DNA from: Symsagittifera roscoffensis
Lineage: Eukaryota > Xenacoelomorpha > Acoela > Convolutidae
Assembly: GCF_963678635.1 (NCBI RefSeq)
Contig: NC_087068.1
Coordinates: forward strand, 15,813,872 to 15,877,871
Reading direction: 5' to 3'
DNA length: 64,000 bases
Part shown: positions 11,201-20,200 of the stretch, piece by piece
Position numbering within the stretch: position 1 is the first letter of the stretch
Layout of the letters: the number at the start of each line of letters is the position of its first letter
Translations under genes and position numbers: made by a program
The notes under the pieces: model-generated
The model's input: the letters and a program-made list of their open reading frames with translations, nothing else
Database searches by the model: none
What the model was told of the DNA's origin: nothing

Positions 11201-14200
11201 AAATAACAAACCAGGTGTTGACCCGAGGAGTCCAAAAAGAAGCAGAAAAACTACTGACACAACAAATGGACCCAGTAGATTACTCCACACCAGGATTTGC
11301 GGATGAATCGGAAAAAGAGGAAGATACCAGGTCAGTCAGACGGAGTAGCAGACAAACAAAAAACCAGGGACCGAAGAGATATGGCAGTCCCGTATCACAC
11401 TCGATAAAACTGATCGATTGTGAGGACGATGTCACTGAGTTAAATTTGGCAGCACTTGAGGCCTACAGATTGCGATTAGCGAAGTTAAACCTAAACAACA
11501 AAAAAACTTTGGAAAACAACACGTTTGACAGGCTAGAGAGACACCTCTTCAAAAGAAAGTTTGGTGCTACATCGCTGGACGAGGCGGGATCATGGAACGC
11601 CGCAAGAAACAAGGAGGTAGTATTGAAGAAGACAACAAAGGAAAACTAAAGAAAAAGAGAACTTTTTCAGTAAACTTTGAATCAACTCGTATTATTTATA
11701 AAATTTCATAAAGTACTATATAAAATTTTGTTGTCGCTAGGGGAATGTGGTACCGTGTAGTATAGCTACCACAGTAACCCTGGAGAATAGTGCTATTAAT
11801 TATTCTGTTATGTATTGTTATTATTATTCAAGGCCATTCATGCAGGCCAAACGCAATAGTCATTTCGGACGTTGCTGATCTAAGAGACACATGAAAAGAT
11901 AGTCATGATCTCTAATCTAAAACCAAGACAAGTTATCAGTTTGAATTAAACGTTTTACTCATTCTGTTTTATAATCCCTTGCATTAAACTACTAGTTATC
12001 ACATGAACTAATAAATTCGAACTAACAAATTCGAAAAATTTGGTTCAATCAGAATGATTCAAAGGTTGGACCATTCATTGTAAAATTTTTTAGTTGTAGA
12101 GATTTTTGTTGCTCCCGAGATGAAATTTCAAGATCATTGCCAGGCTATTATCAAAAAACTACAAGTATTGATAAAATTGCTAGTAAAACAAAATGTTCTT
12201 GTAAAATTAGTGAAAAACCTGTATACCCATTAACCTATATACATCTAGTTATAAAATTGCCCAGTGCTATAGATGTCAATCACGATCTCACATCGCCATA
12301 TCCATCGCCTCACCTTTGTTAGTCATCTCCTGAATTTCGCGCCAAACTGTGCCCACTACCCACACAAACACGACCATCTCACTCCAACTGATGGGTCTGC
12401 CGTGAGTGAATGAGTCACCCGACAGATCCCCCGCACTAGGGGGTGTCAGACGGACCTAGAGAGTGTCAATTTGTCTTTGAAAAATAGTCATCAACTTGGA
12501 GTTCATTTCCTCGATTTATATACCACTCCTATGTTTGATTTAGCTCCTCAAAACAAAATTTTTTCAAAAGAAAGTGTGAAAAAATTTACTCTCCTTCTAA
12601 TAATTTAATTAGAAATCATAAATTATACCTTAATTTCAGACCTTTTTTGAACTTGACACATTTTTTGAGCTTATCTGCAAACTTTGGGAGAAGCAAGAGA
12701 CGGGTATCAAAAGTAAACTTCTATTGAGCCCACCTGGGAGTAGGACATGGCACAGATGAAAGTCACGTGACAGGTGATGTTGGCCACAAACTTCATGAGC
12801 GGGATGTGCAGGAAGCGATCTGTGGAGGGGGTTGGAGGCAGAATCAACAAACCTGAGAGCAAAGAAATAAAATTTTTTCTGATGGCACTGGATATGGCCT
12901 TGAAAAGAGCTGGACGAGAGCTTAGTACATGACTAAAAGTGCCATAAATAATAAATTCAACTTCAAAAAATGAATAACAAAACAAAAAGATTTCACAAAA
13001 TTCAAAAAAAAATTCCAATTGTTTTCTATTTTTTGCAGTATTTAAAAAAAAATATTTTACTGACAAGAAAGCGCCAAAAAGCTTCAAAAATTAGTTTTAC
13101 CAGAATGAAATTATGTTTTGAAAAAACTAATTGAAAGCTTTTCTATATAGAAAGAACTTGGCATAAGGGTTAAGGTGTTCACTTAGAGATTCTCAGATCG
13201 TGTATTCGATCCCCTGCCATAGCAATGATGGTGTGTGAGTATGAGCTCTCATTTGACCTCTAACTTCACGTACACCACAGCCTGACCGACTTTAGCTGCG
13301 ATAGTAGTACCAGAAGACGTTTCTACACGCAAAAAACAGCCTTTCGTCGCAAAAAAGAGCATCGCTCAACAAAGTAACTCAGTCGCGAATATGAGGAAGT
13401 AATACAAACGGATTAGGCTTAGACAGGCCTGATAGCTTTTCATAAATCCTCTGAGAATCGCATAAACGTCAAAATTTAATAATTATTATTATTAGCTCTT
13501 TTTAATCTCTTAAAATTAAACATAAAAAGCAAAAACTTTCAACCAATTTTCAACAACTGAGAAAACTTTTCGGAAATTTATTAATTTCGTTCGACTGAAT
13601 TGGTTTCAAAATAAAAACTTTTTCCTGGAAATTACTGAACCATGACTTTACATGGAATTCTTGTGTCCATTCTTTATTGAATTAAGGCAAAAAAAAATAT
13701 TTTCACACAAAACATTTCATTAAAATCGAAATAGCTGCTCCAAAAAACTCGGAAGACACCAAGTGTGGTTTTAAATTAAAATCCTTTTATTTGCAATTCG
13801 GTGTCCCACAAAACATCAAATTTCGTTTTTGAATTTTCGTTGAACCGGAAATTCATCTGGCACTCATTCGATAGAAAGCGGAATCTCATAATGAAATTAA
13901 GAAATTGGACAAATGGTCCATTAATTTGAGCCAATTGTAAAATCTTTGAGGAGCTTTTATCCTAAATAGCAGGTTTTTCTGTAGTTTTACTGCACTTTGG
14001 AATCCAGTTTCTGATTATCTTTGAATTCTCAAAAAGGTCAGTCAACTTGACTCTCACAAAATTGGCTTTTTTTGTCCAACACCTACCCCCATATACATTT
14101 TTTTACTACCCAAATGTTTGTTCACGCTGTCTGACGGCAGCGCAGAAAATTTTGTCAAAATAAGGTCTATTGTAATTTAGGAGCTCTCGGAAATCAATTC

Positions 14201-17200
14201 ACAAAAGGTTGATAAATCTTTTGAAAATTTTTGAAAATCCGTTTCCACCTTCGTGAAAATCCTAGAGCGATCACTTCTGCCAAAACTACATTCAACAGTT
14301 CAAGACAGAATTACAGTTCTCCGGAAAAATTTTATCTAGTAATTTAAAATTTCCTTTAAAATAAGTAACTAATTTAGAGGCTAAAGGTTCTACCATTTTT
14401 AACAGTTACCCTCTAAATTCTCCGCAGTTTTGTCTTAGTGGTAGGCTCTTAGTGGTAGGCCCATTGTTCTTAGTGATAGGCCCATTTTCAATTTCTTAAA
14501 GGAGGATTACAACAATAGTTAGTTTTGGACCCCGATCAATGTATGTTTTATGTAAATTTCAGCACTAATCTATAAACAGACCAAGTATCCACAGTGGTGT
14601 AGCGAGTAGCATCAGCATAGTTGTCTTGAGTCTTTCGGTGTTAGCCTTGTGTCTCCACCCTCCCTTGCCCTCAACGCCTCCTGTCCCCCCTCCTCCTCGC
14701 CCTCCACTCATGCCTCGGGTGAACTCATCCGCCAGAGCCAGCTGGCAGTGAGCATGGGCTATGAACAGTTTGTGGCCTCCTAGAAAAGCTAAGTTTTGGA
14801 CATTCGGGAAACCTAACTTCGGTCTTAAGATCAATTTATCAACTAATTAGTTTTTTACTCGAAATTTGACGAAGGAAGACATTTGGTATGCATAAACGTG
14901 CATTTCAGGCCCTGAAACGCACGTTTGTGCATATTAAAGGTCTTCCCTCATAATATTTAGAGAGAAAAAAAAACAATATATCAACTAATTGGTTTTTTCT
15001 CTAAACTTTTCTTGTACTTTTCCGTGACTTCTCTGCATCACAAACTTACCATCCTCAGCATCGCGATATATTGTGTGAATAACACATATGCCTACAAAAA
15101 TTTTCTCATTCCAATTTGCATTGAATTGTCTACAAAAAAACTGAACTTTCAGAATTTTAAAACGTTTTGATATCTTTTTGACAATATTTGATTGTGTTCG
15201 ATTTTCTTTTGCAAGTAAAAGGAGAGTGAAAACTTTTTTTTTAAAAAAGCAGTACCTCTCAGTGCCTGCTGCAGTCTGCAGAGACGTTCCCCTATCTCCA
15301 CTTTCTGGCCACAATTGTAAGTATCCTCCACCTCTTCAAGTTCATTCCTTCTCATCTTCCTTGGCCCACTCTTCTCATATGCAGAACTGGTTGAGTCCAA
15401 TCTGCTAAGATCCAACTTACAGCCAGTTGTCGAAACGGGCAATTTGGTTGTCTCATTCACCAATTGAGGTTCTGGGTTCGGCTTAAGGGTCTCAGTGGAC
15501 CTAAAGTCATTTATTTTGATACATCCGATAATACTTCCAAAAAAATTGTTTCCAGTAAAGAAATAAATCAACCAAGTTTGTTTCCAGTTACCGTACAAAT
15601 AGCCAGAAGGTTACGACTTTATTGATCAGTGCTAGTTGATAATCCACATTTCAACTAAAAGGGCTCGATTACCACCGAACGATTTGAACATGTTGACATT
15701 TCATTAGTTTTTTGAGGTCGATGAAATTTTCCACTTTCCCACCATTTAAAAAAAATTACATAAAATTATTTAAAAATTGCTCATACGGCAATTTGCATCT
15801 AATAAGTAGTGTAAAAGTCTGTTGAAAAGTTCACGCTGACCCATTTTGTTGCAGTTTATATCATCAAAAGTCATTTTGAATAAGTTGTCGTAAATCGAAT
15901 TTCAAAAAATCAAGTATTTAGTTTTTCTCCCCTTCAAACACTAAATACCCTACTTCTGAAAAAATTTCGCCCTCTGAAAAATTTAAGAAACTTGAGTCAT
16001 TTATAGAAATTGGAAAAAACCTCACAAAATTTTCAAACAATTGTTCAACTACAAAAGAAAAGTGAACTAATAAAAACCCAGAATTTGACAACTAATAGGG
16101 TAAAAAATAAGAAGACTGGATACTTCTGATTCTCTGTTTTGGTGTTCTGGATTGCCGAAGAGGTTGATGACGTCATATTTGTCGTGTGTAGACTGAGCAC
16201 AGTGATGACGTCATGCTGTGCCTCGACTGAGTTCACGAACTGGGCAGCAAGTCTTTCCAAGTCCATCTCTATGCTCAAGTAGTGATCGGACAACTCATTC
16301 TCACAGGTACCTAGCCACCTGAAACCAAAATTATGCATGAAATCAAAATGCCACGTGAAATTAAATTATGAATCAATTATGGAAATACGACAGAGAGGTC
16401 ATTAAATGATCTAATAAAATATTTTAGGAGATTTTTTAAAGAGATTCAGAAAAAATATTTTAGGAGATTTTTAAGGAGATTCCGAAAAAAACAACCAGCT
16501 GATGCAACTGTGGTATTTATTTAATAAATTCATCGTCATAGGGGTAAAATTGCATAGTGCATAGTATGTTCAAGTTTTGTGTACATGCTAAGCCACGGGG
16601 TAACGTCGCGTTAAGATGGATTCCAAAACGGAGCTCAGTTGCAATCCTCTAAGTGAAGTACCTGCAGCACTTGGATAGTTCGAAGCAGCGTGCAATGGGG
16701 TCAACGTACACCAGGGAAATGTAGGAGGCACTGGACAGAGCACGCAACAGCTGGATCCTCGCTCTGAAACATAGCTTCAGATAAACCTCGAGGGTTAGGA
16801 GTTGAGTCTATAAATCATAAACTTTTAAGAAGCTACACATAGAATTCGTCAAAACCGCAAAGAATTTTTAGTATTTTTTCAGAGAAGAAAAAAACGACTT
16901 TAAATCAAATAACGAAAAAAAGCTTAAAAGTAATTATAATATTTTGTAAATATTTTCTCGATAACCCTTCACCTGCAGTCTTGTAGACATCCACTGGATA
17001 TGTTGGATCTGTCTGGTTTCTGGAGTAAATTGGCGCCCGATGAGACCAGAAGCTGGATCATGGAGGTGCTGTCTCTCAGACACGCTATCTGAAGGGGACA
17101 ATATCCTACAAAAAAAAACCATACAAAAGACCCATTAAACATAAACTTACGAGGATTAAAAATTTTTAAGCCGAAACTCAGTAAAAATTGGTTGGATTCG

Positions 17201-20200
17201 AGGTGCAAAATCTCATTTTGTCAGTTTGTAAAAATATTTAAATACCTTTTCCAAACACTTCAGTTGTTGATGTCGCATTAACGTCAAATCCTCTACCAAT
17301 CAGCATCCGAGCAATCTCTTGTCGACTGTATTCAACTGCGGCGTGTAGCACATCTGATTGGTCAATTCTCTCGTCCAATAAGAGTAGATTGCATAGCATT
17401 TCATGTCCATTTTTGATTGCATGGTGAAGTGGCGTGAAGCCATGAGAGTCACGGAAGTTCAGGAGAGCGTTCGGTTCAGCCAACATAGTTTGAACAGATT
17501 CCAAATCACCTTAGAACATTTTTTTCTAGTTAGTGAACAAAGGAGTTAAGTTTTATGAAATTATTGAATAAAAGCGGTTGTTAGTGGAGGCATGTGCAAA
17601 TCTTGGACTTTTGTGTACCTATCTTCAAAAAATTTCGCAAAGTTGTCTACTTTCTTAAAGTCGATCAAATGGGTTTTTTCGAGAATTCTGGAAACACTAA
17701 ACGGACATTTTCTACTTTCCGTTTGGCAAAATAAGACACAAAATACCGTTTTTGAGCACTTCTTAAAATAATTTGGCCAAAATATTTCACGCTGTTTTGT
17801 CGACGCGATCATTACATTCGTGTATATGGTAGCCGAATACACCTATATTTACTCACATCATTGAAACTATGACAGCCAAACTCGAGCTACAAGAAGCAAT
17901 ACCAGCTTTACAGGGAACTAAGTGGATGAACATAATTATGAATCTCCAAAAACGTTCTTGTTTCCCTCCCCCCCCCCCCCAAAAAAAAAAAGAAGCTTTG
18001 AAGAGTCGGTTTGTGATTTTGCTTACCGTTGCCCAGAGTTCTTATGGAGATTTGCCATTTGCAGAGACTGTTTTAAGTTGCCCAGAAGCACTTCTCTCTC
18101 GAAATATATTCTTTTAAAGTTGCAATTTGTCTTAATGCGCTATGGAAGCAACACAATTAACGATGCAACTGACGCTAGTAAATTATCTATCGAGCACAAC
18201 GTTTAAGAAGGCTCAGATCAGAACGCTTAGGAAAAATGAATTCGATTAAACTTCAATGCTAGACAGTAGCAGTACACCTTTTGGTTAAAAACTTGCGTTC
18301 AGACTCATTTTAGACTCATGTATCATCTTAAGACAGCAACCTCCATGCTTCGAAAAAACTTTAGCTTCAATAAATTGATTGGCGCTATGAAGTAATTTGA
18401 AATATTTCATAACTGGAATAGCTTGCTAAAAAAATTGATTTTTCACGGACAGATTTGCTCTATGAAATAACTTGAAATGTTTCAAACTTTTTGTTTTTTG
18501 ATTTAATAGCTTGCACAATTAAACTTTAATTTTTGCAAAGCAGTTTGTTCTTTTATTTAATTTGAAGTTTTTCAGAGTTTCATTGCTCGATTAGCTTACT
18601 GAGAAAAGTTTTATTTTTTACCAACTGATTCGATCTATGAAATAACATGATGTTAGTGTTTCAAACTTTCATTGCTTGAAAATTTGAAGTTTTATTTTAA
18701 TTTGAAGTTTTTCAGAGTTTCATTGCTCGATTAGCTTACTGAGAAAAGTTTTATTTTTTACCAACTGATTCGATCTATGAAATAACATGATGTTAGTGTT
18801 TCAAACTTTCATTGCTTGAAAATTTTGTACAGGAAAAATTTAACTTTTGCAGCACATTTCGGTCTAAGAATTAATTAGAACTATTTACAAGTTTCATTGC
18901 TTAAATGGTTTCAACTGAAAGTTTTAAGATAGTTGCCTTGCAATTTTTTTTATGAAAGATTATAAAAAATTCCAAAACTTAATAGTTTGAGTTGTTTGCT
19001 GAGAAAAACTTAAACTTTTGGCAAAATAAATTAATCTGAAATAACATAAAATAAACCAAAGTTTCATAGTTTAATAGCATCTTATAAAAAAAGTTATTTT
19101 TCCGCGGATTGATTTGTTCTAAGAAATAGCTTGAAATACTTCAAAGTTTCATAGTTTAATAGCATGTTATAAAAAAATTATTTTTCCGCGTATTGATTTG
19201 TTCAAAGAAATAGCTTGAAATACTTCAAAGTTTCATAGCGTGCTAAGAAAACTTCAACTTTTCGCGAACTGACTAGTTTCATGAAATTTAAAGCTTATCA
19301 AAGCTATTACGACTTTGCTCAATTTCAAATTGTTCGAAGTTTTTTTTACTTGATCAGAGCTAACTAATTTATTACGAGACAATTGATAATTGGATGAGGG
19401 ATCGCCAGTATGTTTTAGGTGATTTTTATGTCTCACAGCTAATTTTTTTCTGTTTTGATTTTTTTTGCATGCAATTTTGACGTTCCAATCACAACCTTGA
19501 GACACAAATTTGGCATGGAAAATTTGAAACTTATAAAAGCAATTGACCAAAACAGGCCAATTGGTCTTTTTAATTAGTGTTGTTTGTTCAAACTATTTAT
19601 TACTAAATATTGAGGTCAAAACCAATAATTATCAAAACCTAATCTGTGCTTTAGACCAATTACTTTTCAGGCAATCTATCTCAATCTGGAATTCCGCCAT
19701 TTTTTTAGCTATCTCGATCCAGTAGCTCCTGTGAGCGTTTGAGAATGATCTTTCTGTGAAAACCCATACTTTGTTAACGCTGGCGCTATCCAAAAAAAAA
19801 TCTTTTTATTTTTCATTTTATGGTGGAATTACTTTTCATATTGTAAACCTCATGGTTTTCAAGATACTGCTGTTTTCATAGAAATTGTTAAATCTGTGAC
19901 TATTGCTGTGGCTTTCGTATCTACGTGATAATAATCTTTGCTCAAAAACTGTCTTTTTGACCAGTTTTTGGAACAATCTAACCAGATAAAAAATTAGCTC
20001 CTGTCTTGCGCGCTGTCTTCACGGTTAATTTTCAAGAGCAGCGAAGGCATTTTTTGAAAGATGTTGAGACTAAAAATTACTCTCGTAAACTAGAGTCAAA
20101 ACAGTGAATCTTTGATATGCGATTTTTAGTAGTTCAGCTCGAGCAATGAGAGGCAAGTGAGCAGGTAACAAACTAGACGAACATATTTTGGAATCCTGAC

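Larger units (their letters stand above)
5279..12003 (+). mobile_element. Ty3/Gypsy LTR retrotransposon, full-length but coding-defective
   Basis: Two 258-bp LTRs (5279-5536 and 11746-12003), TG...CA ended, differ at 6 positions. The element is flanked by a perfect 5-bp target duplication TGAAC (5274-5278 and 12004-12008). It has a primer-binding site starting TGG directly after the 5' LTR and a short purine tract before the 3' LTR. The order gag, protease, reverse transcriptase, RNase H, integrase is that of Ty3/Gypsy. Coding is broken: an in-frame TAG early in gag, a frame change at an A-run in pol, a truncated RNase H, and a C-terminal region split over three frames. It lies antisense in a TRPC intron. 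Confidence 0.97.
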
